From Ancylostoma caninum (lineage: Eukaryota; Nematoda; Chromadorea; Rhabditida; Ancylostomatidae), in contig JBAJFG010000475.1 of assembly GCA_037903475.1 (NCBI GenBank), forward strand, positions 1,302,001 to 1,366,000: a DNA stretch of 64,000 nucleotides. The letters are read 5' to 3'. The notes below the pieces were generated by a model. It was not told where the DNA came from and did no database searches. It worked only from the letters and a program-made list of their open reading frames with translations. The position numbers and the translations under genes were made by a program. Shown one piece after another: positions 1 to 12,947 of the stretch. Numbering within the stretch: the stretch's first letter is position 1; every line of letters begins with the position of its first letter.

Positions 1-2534
1 TGACGTTGGCAGGAAGGCTTTTTCGCCGAGGGTGATCCCAGAAATGCACGGCTGCTACGTCTGGCCTGCAGCGTGCTCCGCCATGCTTCTCCACATCGAT
101 CGAGCCAATTCCGCCATTGTCTCCTTATCGATTTCTCCTCTCTCATTTCGGCTCTACATGCACAACATCTTCTTCATCTCATACCGCTGGACCTTACCCG
201 ACCACAGCTGGGCTCTGTTTTACTTTTCCCTTCTAATACGTAACCTTCTGCGCAAGTAGCACGCCATTTTGTGCCCTCCTGATGCCTTTCTCTTTTGGCT
301 ATCCAACGCTTATCCTGGCTTCGCCGGAGCAGATCCGCCGCAGCTATTTTCCCCTGTCAGTGCTGTGCCTTCGGCACTCGTCATTTCGGGCCGGTGGTTT
401 AGCGGAAATGTCGATTTCTCCTCCACCATATTTGCCGTGATTGTTTTTCGTGAGCATTTCTGGCCACTTCAGCCAATTCTGCGCGCCCCGCCGACCATCG
501 TCGGGTGCTCTGCCGGCGGATTGTCCGTCTTTGCTGTGCCTGGTATATAGTGGTATCGATGGTTGCGTTGTATTTGCCCTTATTTTTTTTTGAAGACATC
601 CGTGTTTGTGAAATCTTCGGGAACAAAAACAGGAATAAAATAACGATGAGATGTAATTGATTTTATTCAAATTCAGTATTCGGTTCTGTTTCAATTCATT
701 TTCAAGTTTAATTGCCAAAAAAATGTTGTGGCCCTGCCGTGGCGTTTTGAACTCAGCCACGTCAGGGTTACAGAGCTTCGATCAGTCTAATTTTTTGAAT
801 TTTCCTTTTTCTTCCTTTGTCCTTAATCCCGGCTTTACCAATTTGGAAATAAAAGTTTCTCAGCAGCTACACACCTTGTTTCCTCCGTAAAATTTTTTAT
901 TGTAGCAAAAGCTTCTGGTTACGGCATAGTTTTGTACATGAACCAACATACATATGTGCTCTTCTTCACTCATGACCAGTTAATTCTTTCGCTGTTCTAT
1001 TTCAAAGTTTTTTTCTCTGGTTGCGAGAGCAGCCCCATATTTTTCCCCACTTTCGGAACCACATCGAAAGAGCGCAGTGAAATTACTGCCTCGGATGAAA
1101 TGTCGCCTGCAATAGGATACCCTTGGTAATGGAAAATGCTGGGCGGAAGTTGGACCATTTCTCCGAGGGAGGACATTCAATTTAACTTCAGAGATCAAGC
1201 GTCCAACCCATCAGGCTTAAACTCGAGTCCCAAGTTTTTGTTCCTATCTCGCTTGGGAGCAGTTGCAGAACATCAATCTCTCGGCTTACACTTCCTTACA
1301 TTAGGGTAAATTACATTTTGCTCCGAATGAATCAGTCGTCAGTGTAGCAAAGATTGAAGGTTTTTTTTTGTTCACTAACCTTGCATTCATACTTCCATTA
1401 AGGGAAGTAGTGGCTGATGCGAACACTCTGAGCTCTCCCATTTGTTTTTGGTTCTGAGCAATGCAAATCGCTGAAAAACTCGATTCACTTCTCTATGGCT
1501 CCTGAAACCCTAGAATTCAAACAAAATCTTTTGAAAATCTGTTGCACACAGAGGACGGAACAAAACGCAGCAACATCCAATTCATCCTCTATTTCTAACA
1601 GTCAACTGCGGATATTCCAAAAGAAAGTGATGTTTCTACGCATATAAATTCCTATAAATGAATTGCTAGGATGTGCGTAAAGTCCATCTACGATAGATAC
1701 ACTTGATACTTACTACTAAAGAGTTAATAATACAAGAAGTATGCATTTTCGAGATTAGTGCTAAATGAATTCATTGTTGGTGCGAATATATCTGAGCACT
1801 AATTAATATTTTATGATTCATCATGGTACAATGGCTGGGACTAGTGTCCTGGCAAGTTCTTAAAACAAAGTATTCTAGTACATTTCCAAAGAAGTGTGTC
1901 CAATTTCTCTCGGAAGGTCGTATTGTAAAACCATTAGAATGTAATAAATGAATGAATGAAACATTTGACAGCTTATTAGTCTATGCTGGAAAGTGTATCA
2001 GTTTTTGTATCAGCACCAGCACAGTTTGTCAACGAGTCAGGTTACTACTTGATGCTACCACTTTCTCGGTACTCCTATTTTTGAGCAACAAAATGTATGA
2101 TAACTAACCCTTAGTTCCCGGGAATCGATGCGACAGAGCCCCTGTGTACAGCTTGTATTCCACACTGTAAATGTTTATTCAACTCCAAAATATGCACTTG
2201 AACAAAGAATTGTGGAATATTCGTATTGTGTTGCTGAAGCAGATTACTGCTCGTTCTCATTTCATCAGTCGCCCACCATGTTTTGCACCGTTTTCAACCC
2301 TTTCGTTACATGAAAACAAGCTTCTGAACAAAACTAGCTAGGAAAAAACTGAACTGAGTTGAAACTAGCGACTGGCCCAATTCTCATCCAAATTCTGTGA
2401 AACTCCCATTCATGTCAATTTGTTTTTAAGAGGAGTTCACTATAGCCTTTGTCTTCCCTAAATAACTCTTAGTTATTAAATAAAGTTACAGTTTTAAACC
2501 AGGTTAGCTAGTCAAAATTTATGAAAGGACAGTT
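1..2534. other. No gene recognised
   Basis: AT-rich, with several short frames on both strands. A minus-strand frame at 344-760 gives an Arg-rich product that might be an old repeat, but no domain is visible. Confidence 0.5.
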
Positions 2535-2790
2535 TTAATCAGTGTTCCATCGAGAGTTGTCTCTACTTCACATGTCCGACTACGTACGTGGGACCAAAAA
2601 ACGGAGTTCAAGGGGAGATCATCAGCCGAAGGAGAGAATGCTAATCCGACCCGTCGTTGGCAGACGTGGGTTGAATGCCAATAGAGAAGCAAGTCGGCTG
2701 AGCTACTCGCAAAGCAGATGATTGCTGCTGGTTGCAATGAATAGCTTAAAAATAAGTGAATAAATGAATAAGTAAATAAATAGACGAGTC
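2535..2790 (+). repeat. Possible decayed non-LTR retroelement 3' end
   Basis: Frame with two stops gives NPTRRWQTWVECQ followed by LLAKQMIAAGCNE, then an AT-rich GAATAAATGAATAAG-type tail. Short TAAATA-like tails are typical of RTE-class LINE or derived SINE insertions. No reverse-transcriptase core is present, so the class is a guess. Confidence 0.3.
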
Positions 2791-4302
2791 AAATTCTTTC
2801 CAAATGTGTTGCGAAGCCTAGCTTTGTTCAATTCAGGATCGGAAGTGGATAAGTACTTGATAACTTCTCCTGTCTTAGTCTATAAAGGCAGAATCTTGAT
2901 GAATCGTTTATGATCTGACGTCCTCAAACAAAATATCTAAGAGGATTTCCCAAATCTTCAAATATCTCTTGCTACACTTCTTTTTGGAAGCCCACACTCT
3001 CGAATGCCGTTCCCTTCTGTCATCCGTCATGTGTTGTTATTGTTGCGCTGGCGTAGATGTATATTCATCGCCTACTAGCGAATTCATTGAGAACAGTGCT
3101 GCAAAGCGTCTAGGATGTCACACAACCTCGCTAACATTATTCTCTTTCAGTAAATCCATCACCGATTCTGACGGGTCGCCGGCTACCACTTCTTCCAGTC
3201 TCACTACGCTATCAAACCATGTCTTTACCACATCAATCTGTGCCGAAGCCACAGGAGGGTCACACACTATGCTTCATAGATGGTATGTCCTTTTTTTACC
3301 ACTTATTTCTTGCTCGCGTACTCCTGTGGCACGATTCGTGAACGTTCCGGAGAGGTTGTGACCTACCGGCTCTTCTGGAATGTATGAGTTTTCCGGAAAC
3401 AAATGAGTGTGCTCTTTTCGAGACGTTCGTCTTGAACAACTTGTGATACTATTTGGTAGGGTAAAGAGTTACCCACATATGCATGTCATTTTTGCTGAAG
3501 AAACTCCTCCAATCCAGAAAAACGTTTTGTGAGTTAAATTTGTTGATTTCATGTCCTATTATAATCACTTAGAGGGAGTTTTAATTAATATCAGACTTGT
3601 TAATTTATTTATATATTTGCACATTTCATTTCATTTGTTCGATAACCGGGTGAAGTTGGTGTAGCATACCATGGCAGAATAGTTAAGCACGAATGCAACT
3701 GTTGCGAACCGAATACTAGGAAATGCGCCTTCCAAAGACTGCTTAGAGGAATAACCCTTGCCAGCGCTGAAAATACTTATGTAGGACATGTTCATTGAAG
3801 TTTTTTTTTAATTTTTAAGGTTCTAGCATGACATTAAAGGACTTGAAGAAGTCAACGTAATAGTCATTACCGCTATAATATCCTACTGCAATGAGCCCAA
3901 CCACAATTTTCGAAGACACTTGGACGCCCTATTGCGTACCACAAACACTAACCACAAAGCTTCAGATTGTGTGTTGATAGAGAGGAGGATTCTTCTATGT
4001 ATTTCAAGCCCTCAATATCTTGATGTTGTGCTGAAACATGTATGACCCTTCCAAGACAATCAGACGTCACTAGTGCTTAATGTACACAAGTTGTGGCCGT
4101 TATGGTTACGCAACCACATTGATCATGCATAACTACGAAAGGGCAGCTTATACTCCTTGGAAAACACATTGCAAACGCAGAATCATTGATTTAGTGCTTC
4201 TCTTGCATCGAGTCGTCTGCATGGCTATATATAAGAGCGCAAACCTATCATTATTGGCTCGTAACCCGCCCGTTCGGAGGTGCAATCTTGCAGCGCCTGT
4301 TT
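2791..4302. other. No gene recognised
   Basis: A 130-codon + frame at 2969-3361 is Ser/Thr-rich without a recognisable domain. The rest is AT-rich and featureless by eye. Confidence 0.5.
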
Positions 4303-4786
4303 CTCTCTGAAGAATATGCTTTATCTTGGATTTAAACTCAGTTGAGATTTCCTTTTGCAACGTTTCATCGGAACAGTGCTCCGGCCCATAAGTCATGTTT
4401 GATTCAGGAATCAGCCAAAAATATATTTTGGGTCCTGTTTGTTTTATTGAGTGAGCACCCGTTTAATTGACTTTCAATCAGTAGTGTTATTATGCTTTGG
4501 TGATACCCGAGATCAGGGCTTGTTCATCCCCTTTTGAGAATTTGGATCAGTTAGGCAAGCACTTCAAAAAATGTTGGACGCCCTGAACCACAACGAATTG
4601 CGCGCCGCGGTCAGCAACTTCACTCAACATCTTGGTCGGAGCTGTAGAGGGTATCACTGAGTGAAGGGTAGCGTTATGTTAAATGTGACCCAGTAAACAA
4701 AAAACCTACAAATGTGATTCAAAGTGCGCATAAAGTTTTTTTCTGTGTACACTTTTCTGTGTTACCGTATCTATGGCCCCTGTAGG
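4303..4786 (+). repeat. Dispersed DNA element, copy 1
   Basis: Aligns by eye with 16089-16880 over most of its length; shared landmarks are CCTTTTGCAACGTTT, TTGGATCAG, GCACTTCAAAAAATGTTGGA and GCCGCGGTCAG. It ends near CCGTATCTATGGCCCC, the counterpart of the right terminal repeat of copy 2. No coding potential is visible. Confidence 0.75.
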
Positions 4787-4927
4787 TATTAGGACTCTTG
4801 TGGTGCGAATCAGCTCGGAGGTGCGGTCCCTACATTTTCTGGTTGTCTGCGCATCCACACTGTCTATTCAGTAGTGAGATTTGATTCTTCTAGAAAAATC
4901 ATATAGCAGCAGTCCTTCCTCCGCACC

Positions 4928-5345
4928 TTAAAGGCAGTGTGTCACCTCGTTTCGTGAGCTGAAAATACCAGCAGATTCTAGATCTTCTCGTCACGCTAAT
5001 TCGTACGTCAATACTCATAAAAATGACAAAAACCCCGTTTTCGGAGGGTCCGGAGGTGCAGTTCCCGGACCACTTGGGCGGAGCGGTCCGTTGCTGTGCA
5101 GGCTGCTCGCCACGTCTGCAATGCTGGCCAACACGTCTAGACATGTCTGATCGATGAGATCAACGGCTTCACGCGTCCACTCGGGTCGACAAACTGTTAC
5201 AAATCCCGTACTGAAATACGTTTAAAAGTAGGGTTTAAAGACCTTTTTGTAACATTTTAGGTATACCCTTCGATTCAGTGCGTCGAGGAAATTCAGAATC
5301 TGGTGAAAGCTCAGACACGAAAACCAGGTGACACACTGCCTTTAA
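4928..5345. mobile_element. MITE with TTAA flanks, AGGCAGTGTGTCACC termini
   Basis: TTAA at 4928-4931 is followed by AGGCAGTGTGTCACC; the inverted copy ends at TTAA 5342-5345. The inverted repeat extends for about 35 bp with a few mismatches. Length is 418 bp, with no coding capacity. TTAA targets suggest a piggyBac-like mover, but the terminal bases are not typical, so this is tentative. Confidence 0.75.
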
Positions 5346-6975
5346 ACTCTGCTCCTAAACAGAATCTCCCGTGGACGCCCTTGAGCAATCACATAAAAAG
5401 TTCTTGGACCTCAACATATGTTCGTTATTTCCATCAACAGGGATATATGGTTGTTAGTTAGGGTTCTTCTCCAAAAATGTGGTTCAAAATATCTAAAAAT
5501 GCCAACCGCCTCGGATATAAAAAAATTCCGTAGCAAAGGATGGTTTTCCGAAGGTGTTCAGCTCTGCACGCATTTCAATGCTGGAATCTATCGCTTTTCA
5601 AAAGTTTTTTCAACTTTCATGCAAACCTTTTCACCCATTCTAACATGCGTGCAACCTGACGTTTTTAAGTGCAAACGAATAATTTATAGCCTTCTCGAAA
5701 TCCAAGCAACTCGCTTCTAAACCTCACGAATAACGTCGTGCGCAAACTTTCTCAGCGCCTGTTGCTGTATTGCTGTACCTTCCATATGGCTGCGTTGTTG
5801 CACACGTCTACCTGGTTACTGTGATCTCTTTTCTTTTTCCAATTTTCCAGAAAGTGCGTTCGTGCACAAATATCCCGCTTGACGAAAAGGAGTAGCGCGG
5901 ATCACGTATAAGGCAGAAATTGGGCTCAGGTTTCATCTAACAGCGGCTGTCATTTTTCTTGAGCTGTCCTTAGACTGCCTCCGCCGACGAGTGCTGGCGT
6001 GCCACCGACTCCCCGATTATGGATGGCGGCAGCCCGTTTACTTCAGCGCATTTGTAATAGCTCTCTACCTCGTCGCATCTGCAGTTTCTACGTATCGACC
6101 GCGACATTTTGAAAATTGAAATCGAATATGTCAAAGGCTGGAGTGCTGGAGGAAGCCGAAAAAGCGACCGTTGTCCTCATTTATTGTCTTCTGCTTCCTT
6201 CCTCGAGTTTCGTACATTGCTCCACATTCTGCGCTGAAATCGTCGAATTTCTAGAGGCATCCAGAAACTTTCACTTTCGCATCGTTGCGTTTCAATTGGA
6301 TTTTAGCGGAATCAAATTGGACATCGTTCTTTAGTTTCGCATGGAGACATATCTACAGCTATCATATCTGTTATACAAGGAAATCCAGTCATTATTTTTA
6401 ACACGATCTTCTCCATTTATGGCGAGTTATGAAATGTTAGTAGGGATCGAGGCAGATTTTCTTCGCTCCCGAAGATTATTCATTTTCTTCTCGACTTTTC
6501 CTCCATTCCACAGAGTTTTCAATACTGCTGAAAATAAAATAATTTGATTTGATTTTACGACGACTAGTCAGTGCAGTTATTAGAAGTTGTTAGAACTAAT
6601 ATAACAATGCATAGACAAACATGTTCGGATACCAGAATCTGCGCGACACAGTACACTACACTGCAGCCGCGGCACCTTTGCTGTCTTCTGCACTCTGTCA
6701 AAAGCAAGCTGCGCCGCGGCGGAGTGCACTGTGTTGTGAGGGCCATGACAGAATGGAGATCTTCCTATCAATTTCAAAACCCAAGCAAAATATAATTTTC
6801 GAAGGGTAAAGAAGTAATATAGTAGTCTAGTAATTATTTCGAAAAAAAAGGAGAAAGAAGGACAATATTAAATACTTATTAATTTTTCGAAATAATAGTC
6901 TGGAATACATGCGTTATTTCAAGTGTCATTTTGCTAACGCTTGTGTATAGAATATGGTTAACAAACGTCAGAAAA
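5346..6975. other. Upstream region of jip-1; no exon assigned
   Basis: Probable 5' flank or first introns of jip-1. No JNK-binding RPxxLxLF motif was found in any frame by eye. An imperfect inverted repeat rich in GCCGCGGC lies at about 6647-6738. Confidence 0.4.
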
Positions 6976-6989
6976 TAACTATTGCAGGA
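6976..6989 (+). promoter_or_regulatory. Putative spliced-leader or splice acceptor before the jip-1 ATG
   Basis: AT-rich sequence ending ATTGCAG lies two bases before the first modelled ATG. In nematodes this spacing is typical of an SL1 trans-splice acceptor. It could equally be the acceptor of an internal exon whose frame happens to begin with an in-frame Met. Confidence 0.4.
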
Positions 6990-9561
6990 ATGACAGACTC
7001 AGTGATGGGAAGGAGCGTTTTCGAGGATTCTTACTACGAGGAGGACGGAATCAATGGCAATCAACACATTAAACAAAGGAAATGTGAGAAGTTTTCATAA
7101 CTAGAAGAGCTATTCCACAAGACTCCTCGAAATTTCCACATGTCTCCGAACCATAGCATCCAAATCTCTAGAGAAAAGTGTTGAACAAACCCACTTCCAG
7201 GCCGAAATGCGGAAATCCATTAAAGGTCTCACAAACTCTTATTTGATAACTGTTAGTGGGTGAAATTGTCAATTTGTAGAGATTTTTTTTTGAAAACAAA
7301 ACGTAAAACAAAAAAATCATGTGCCGCATTTTAACAAGACTTCATTCAGCCTTCTTCTCACCAGACGACTCCAGTGGGGTCTCCTCATGCACGACATCGT
7401 CCAGCCTCAATCCCACTCACAGAGCTCAGTCAGCCTTCATTCCGAGGTCAGTCTTGGATGCCAGTGGGACATATCAAGCGGCTAATTTCAACATTCTAGG
7501 CATTCTGACGAGGTTCTCCTTGATATTGGAGATGCTATTCACGTGGATCGAACATGCGAGGACCACTGGTGCTATGGTGAGTCGAACTTCTTGTCCATTT
7601 AGATCTTCTTGCCGTTTTTACTGAATTCTCCCAATTTCCGTTCGTTTTTGTTTTGCAGGAACAAACCTTAGAACGGGTATGTCGGGGATCTTTCCTTCCG
7701 CGGTGGTATGTGAGATCGACATTGTGGAGGAGATTTGTATGGGAGCTCTGCCGTCTAATGCGAACAGTACGTTTCATAATAACTTTCATACATTCAGAGA
7801 AACATGCTTTTTTTCTGGATCCCTGAGCAAGATAGAAGTGAAAACTGTGGGAATCTTGAGTACAATTCTATAGAATATTTAGTACAAGGAAATTTATTCT
7901 GTTGCTAATCAAATAACTATGTGCTGAACCTCGAAAATGCTGCCGAGTTTCTTGGTCCTTCACCACTGGCCAATTCCGGATTCTGTTCTACATTGACCGA
8001 AAGTGTGACCCTGTAGGCGCCTACGGACTGAGAAGATTTCGTCAGTTCTCCCCAAAGAAGCGCTAAGCAGGTGAAAATCACCTGGTAGCCTTAATCGTTG
8101 TGAGGAACAGAAGCCGAGATGCTGTTTATTTGAAGAATAAATAAATTCTATAGAATAAAATCAAATGAAGGAAGACTCCGTCTACGAAGAATAACTATGA
8201 AGAATGCAGAAAATGCTAAAACTAATGGTAAAAATGGCAGAAGGTGGAAGGCTTCATTTATTGGGCTTTCAGAGGTAACGGAGTCCGAGCGAGATACGTT
8301 TTATCTGACAATGTTAGCGTCGATCGAAGTCGGACACCATAAGGGAAATGACGTTCTAGTGCAAGCCATGAACAAGGTACGTTTAAAACCGTGAAGTATA
8401 GTTGAGTTCTGCTCAAATCTCCAATTCTCAGGTGCTTTCCATGTACAAGAACCACGAGGAAATCATCGTCCCGCAAACGGTGTTGATGGAAATCTCATTC
8501 CGTGGAATTCACGTGATCGACAAACGACGGAAAAATGTGGGCAATTTCCTCCCGATTGAGTTTCCATTAGCACTCTTGAGAACATTCTGCATTATTGCAC
8601 GATTTCAGTTTTTCCAATGTCCCACATTCGATTTCTTCTACAGCCTTCAGAATATCTCCTTCTGCGGAGCTCACCCTAAGCAGCTAAAGTGCGTTTTGAT
8701 TCCGTTTTCCCATTTAACAGTTACTAACAGTCACTTATTGTTAGCCTTTTCAGATACTTCGGTTTCATCACAAAGCACCCGTTGTTGCCTCGATTCGCGT
8801 GCCATGTGTTCTTGTCGAGTCAATCCACGCAACCAATTGTGGAGTCGATTGGGTAAGTTTTTCCTGGGATTCAAGAGAAAAACTGGTCCACACCCCACCG
8901 AATTCGGCTTGAATTTGGAGATACACATTTATGGGCGTGGATGAGAAAAGCGATTTGAGACGAATCACTGTTGGTCTCTGCCGAATTTTGTGACACATCT
9001 CGGCTAGATCTGCCTCATGAATCCGTTAAAAATTTGTAGGGGGAGAGTTGCTTGTGGTGTTGATCACGAAAGTTATACCATCTTTTTGGTATTTTAGGGG
9101 GTTACTGTAAAATGTGGTAGAAACTGCCATCTAGTATGACAAAAAATAACATGGGATGCGAAATGATACTAATACTCGTGAACATTCAACATAGCCCTTC
9201 TATCAGAAAATCAGAGATTCTGAAAGATTGCTACTGTACACCTACCGTAACCTAATATTTGTGGAGTTATGGTGAAGATGAGATGATTTTCGTAATCAGC
9301 GCTTTGAAAATCAATCGAAAAATCTCGACGAAGTTTGAGCGAAAATCTTGTGCTTGAGGCTTTTGGGCTGATTTTGAGCTGAGCTACGAAGTGAACAGTT
9401 TAAATTTTTTGATCTATAGAACATATTTCAATTTTTTTGTACTGAAAGGCAGTTCACACGCCTAGTGTCCTCAAAATAAAGTTTCCAGAAGAGCATTCAA
9501 GCGATCGTACGACGAATACATGGCATTCGCACATCCAACCGAGGACATCTACTTGGAGTGA
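6990..9561 (+). CDS. jip-1: JIP-1-type JNK-interacting scaffold protein (SH3 + PTB domains), 9 exons
   Basis: Scaffold of the JNK MAP-kinase cascade that also links to kinesin light chain (family knowledge). Proposed exons: 6990-7083, 7350-7446, 7500-7576, 7659-7766, 8273-8376, 8432-8536, 8609-8688, 8754-8852, 9489-9561. All have GT/AG borders, phases agree, and they sum to 837 nt (278 residues plus TGA). Residues about 54-112 form an SH3 domain: [12 protein letters not shown] opening, acidic-rich ILLD-like strand, HWCYG with the ligand-binding Trp, and SGIFPSAVV close. Residues about 127-274 form a PTB domain with [31 protein letters not shown] and RFACHVF motifs. The C-terminal PTEDIYLE resembles the kinesin-binding end of JIP1. 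The start ATG lies two bases after an AG acceptor (6986-6987), fitting spliced-leader trans-splicing, though it could be an internal exon. No JNK-binding RPxxLxLF motif is in the modelled part, so upstream exons may exist. A possible ATTAAA poly(A) signal is at 9698-9703. Confidence 0.93.
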
Positions 9562-9697
9562 CGAACGACTATCACTCCAAATCGAAAATTATGCTTGCAT
9601 TTCCTGAGTGACTTGGTCACACATTGCTAGGGTCTCCTTCTTCCTCGCTAGGCTATGGCAGTCTCACATGTCCTGTTACGAGTACTGAGATATACGT

Positions 9698-9703
9698 ATT
9701 AAA
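9698..9703 (+). terminator. Possible jip-1 poly(A) signal (ATTAAA)
   Basis: ATTAAA lies 137 bases after the TGA stop of the JIP-1 gene, a normal nematode 3' UTR distance. It is a common variant of AATAAA. No other evidence for the cleavage site is available. Confidence 0.35.
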
Positions 9704-12342
9704 AGATGGTTCACGTTGTTTCAAGCAATCTTTCTCCTGGATTTATTTGTTTGCGTTTCTATCACTGTGTCGTTGAATGAAGGAAATTAGATGGAATTTT
9801 TGCTTTGCTGTCCACCGCCGAGAAAATTGTACCTATGGCTCACTTGGCCGGAAGTGCCGTTCCCACTCATGGCTCAATGCGAACGCTCGCCGTCGTGGCG
9901 ATACCGACCAAAGTTCGAGTTCACGCGGTGCCAGTGATGAAAACCCTGCGTGTCATCTGACATCAAATGATTACAATAATTATGGCCAAGGACTGAGGCA
10001 CCCGTGGGATGGTTTCCTAGAAGAACTCGATACAATGGAATCAGGCAATAAAAAGAGGTTGGGAATGATTTGGTTAAAATTTTGGTAACAATATTAGATA
10101 AATTTATTTAAATGTTTGCTTACTTCAACATCTTAACTTTAGTCTCCCAATAGCGGTTTTCAGAAACGTAGTCGACTTGCAGTTTGAACGAGCACTCTGT
10201 CGCCTTCCACATGTATAACACAGCATTCCAAGCAAACGTCAACTGGGATTTAAACAAATTTCAAAATTGAGCTTCTTCAATGGCTGAGACCGGCAAATTG
10301 AGACGATTACAATCCTGTCGATCACAAAAACTTCTTTTTCGATTTTCTTATCAGGGGAGCTTCATATTGGAGATGAGTGGTACATATAGAAACAGCAGAA
10401 GAAATGTTTCAAAAAAAGTTTTTTTTATTAGCGAAGAATCCATTCTACCAGAGTGGTGCAATAAACATAGCAGTGACCGAACATAGAAACCGAGGTGATT
10501 TGGCACATATTGCTTGTAGGGTAGGAGAGAAATAATCTCGAATTGGAAAAGCAATGTTCATACTACTAAAGGTGAAAAATGAAAAGGAAAACTCTGTATC
10601 AAAAATTTGCGGCACTTGCTTTTAATGAACATGTTCATTGTGAAAACAGTGGAAAACTGAAATTAGTGATGAGTGGGTGCTATTCTGCCTGCTGCCACTA
10701 TAAACATCCTTTTTCCACACTAGTGGAGAAGTCACTGATGAGACTCCGTTTTCAGTCATTTTGAAATGGCTTTTCTGAGTTGCTATTCCATAAAATACTA
10801 TCGTTGGAAAACACGCAAGAATCCACTTATAAATGAAACTATTTGGATTCGGAAATTAGCATACAAAACAACATGGTGGTTACAAAAATATACATATAAC
10901 AAAACTGAAACCACCAGCTTTCCTGAACCCACCCACGGCGCGCGTATCTGGCGCGTGGGACCAACGCCCCTTTTAAGAGTGCGGCGCCCGCCGAGTTCTA
11001 CACTGTTACGATAGGATAATTGGGAATAGAACTGATCTTTCTGCAAAAATAACTCGAAATTAAGTTCTAGGGGATTTTTGTATCATCGGACCAGAGAAGG
11101 AGAGGATCTGAACCCTTGTGGATTTCATTGAGGGCGAAAGAAGTTTGCAAAGGGTGTTTTGAGTGATATAACGGAGTGTTCAGATAGTATACCTGTTCGT
11201 GTGGCTCTAGTCTGGCGAATAAGGAGGTGCAGGATGTAACGAACGTGTTTCTATGTAGGAAATGTGGCTTTTATCTAGATTATTTCCATCCACTACACTG
11301 GAAATGAAAAGCAAAAATTTTTGATCTTGAAATCCCATCCTTTTCGTGATATTTTTCGCGATAAAGGAGAATTCTTTCTTGAACCACAGTTGCTTGTTTT
11401 AGGCCTTCTTAGGAAGAATCGTACCCATTCCGTATGGAAATACTGCGAAATTGTTCGAAAATAAGGTCCAGCACTTGATAAGAAGCGCGCGGTCCCACGC
11501 GACCAAAAAAACGCTGCTCACCGGTGAGCCACGCGATCGTCAATGGGTTAAAATTGGTTGATTTCTCCACTTTTTTAACGATTATCTCACTTGGAATTGT
11601 CTGAAAATATTTATATTTTTCGTGGGTCTACTCAAAAACTGAAAATCGTGTCATCTTCGAGTATGGATTCCATCTTCGAATCATTACAGCATATGAAGCT
11701 GGAAAAATCAATGCACATTTGACTAGTGAATGAACTGAACAGTTTTGTTGTTTGTTTTGTTGTTTGGGAAGTTCCGCTCAGGTGACATGAAGCTGCAAAG
11801 TGAGCCATATGATGAACCTGGATAACGATGAGTCGGAAACTGTAGAGGAAGCTGATAGGTCTGCGTAAGCAGCAAGTCGTGACCTTCATAATCAATAATA
11901 TTGAGGCATTCAAGATGATGTGTGAAGGTAAAGTGTCTTGATAAACGAACTTTCTCCAGTATGACCCTCAGAAATGAATGCCAATTTTTGACCATTTTTC
12001 ACAAAACCACGCTCTTTAAGCCAGAAGAGAAGAAATGGAAATCCACCTGCCACCTGGCGAAACCTTGCCCTACTCGACCACAACGCCTTCTAAGGATAAG
12101 TTCACTTCTTGCTGGTGAAAATGTTCAATTTCCAAAATGATATTGGGAACGCTCTTCTCCACGTGATTGCTACTATGTAGCTTCCCACTCTTCAAAGCTG
12201 TTGGCGCACCCGAGCTCCCTGTTAAGATGGCAATGCTGTGTCGATAGCAAAGGGCATATTTGGATTGCTTGTAGCGCATGGAGTTCGAGAAACAAAACTC
12301 AAAACCTTCTTATTAAAAATTAGACATTACATGCTTGACGAC
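9704..12342. other. Intergenic; no gene recognised
   Basis: Contains two GC-rich islets (about 10931-10995 and 11484-11535), the second with the 14-bp palindrome GCTCACCGGTGAGC. They may be MITE fragments. Otherwise AT-rich. Confidence 0.45.
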
Positions 12343-12354
12343 CTAACACAAATA
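12343..12354. repeat. Left target-site duplication of the SINE
   Basis: CTAACACAAATA, identical to 12636-12647 on the other side of the SINE. Confidence 0.85.
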
Positions 12355-12635
12355 AAGGATAAAGTGGTCGGCGTTAATCAATCCCGTCACGAGGGATGCG
12401 CCACGCATTCGACTTCATCTGAACATCGTAGAGGCGTTGAATGCGTATGTGCCCTGTACAGTGACTTGCGGGGGGCACCCGATGTACCAAGTCAGTGCTT
12501 CATCCTCCCAGACTCCTCTGGTACCAATTTACCGACCCCGGAGGGATGGAAGGCTTGGTTGGCCTCGGGCGGGATCGAACCATCGATCGTGTGCGTGCGC
12601 AGCGAGCCTCTTACCACTGCGCCACACGCGCCCCT
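12355..12635 (-). mobile_element. tRNA-derived SINE with pol III A and B boxes
   Basis: Read on the minus strand it starts GGGCGCGTGTGGCGCAGTGG, a tRNA-like head with an A box (TGGCGCAGTGG, 12607-12624) and a B box (GGTTCGATCCC, 12571-12581), followed by about 200 bp of unrelated body. The anticodon stem cannot be folded convincingly, so this is not a working tRNA. It is bracketed by perfect 12-bp direct repeats CTAACACAAATA at 12343-12354 and 12636-12647, the mark of LINE-driven retroposition. Confidence 0.85.
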
Positions 12636-12647
12636 CTAACACAAATA
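12636..12647. repeat. Right target-site duplication of the SINE
   Basis: CTAACACAAATA, identical to 12343-12354. Confidence 0.85.
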
Positions 12648-12682
12648 TGCGTACATATTTGACATTACTCGCCAAACTCAAT

Positions 12683-12947
12683 TTGAAGGCAGCACCAACG
12701 CTGAAAAAAATTTTCTCGCATTTGTGTTTATTTTTAAGGTGCCATCAATTGGAACGTAACTGCAGAAGGAATCACTCCGAATCTTGCAATTACTCGAGTG
12801 ATAGCACTCATACGCATGTACAAATGCGCTCACCATGCTCAAACCCCTTGCCTTTTTTTATGGTCTTTTCCCTACTGTGGACACAAGAGTAGGCTCAAGA
12901 GTAGAAAAAAAATCATCGACGTTTGTTGTCATGAGTGCTGTCTTTAA
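12683..12947. mobile_element. TTAA-flanked MITE, family 2, deleted copy
   Basis: Matches 23307-23752 in opposite orientation. Left end TTGAAGGCAGCACC, right end GAGTGCTGTCTTTAA. It lacks about 180 bp of the centre of the longer copy. Shared landmarks include a CTCGAGTAA block and a run near AAAGACCAT. Confidence 0.75.

Noticed and set aside
344..760. 138-codon minus frame as a gag-like protein
   Set aside because: Basic composition only; no zinc knuckle or other domain, and no LTRs seen.
12571..12635. tRNA gene on the minus strand
   Set aside because: A and B boxes are present, but the anticodon arm does not fold well, the sequence continues into a non-tRNA body, and a 12-bp duplication brackets the whole; it is a SINE.
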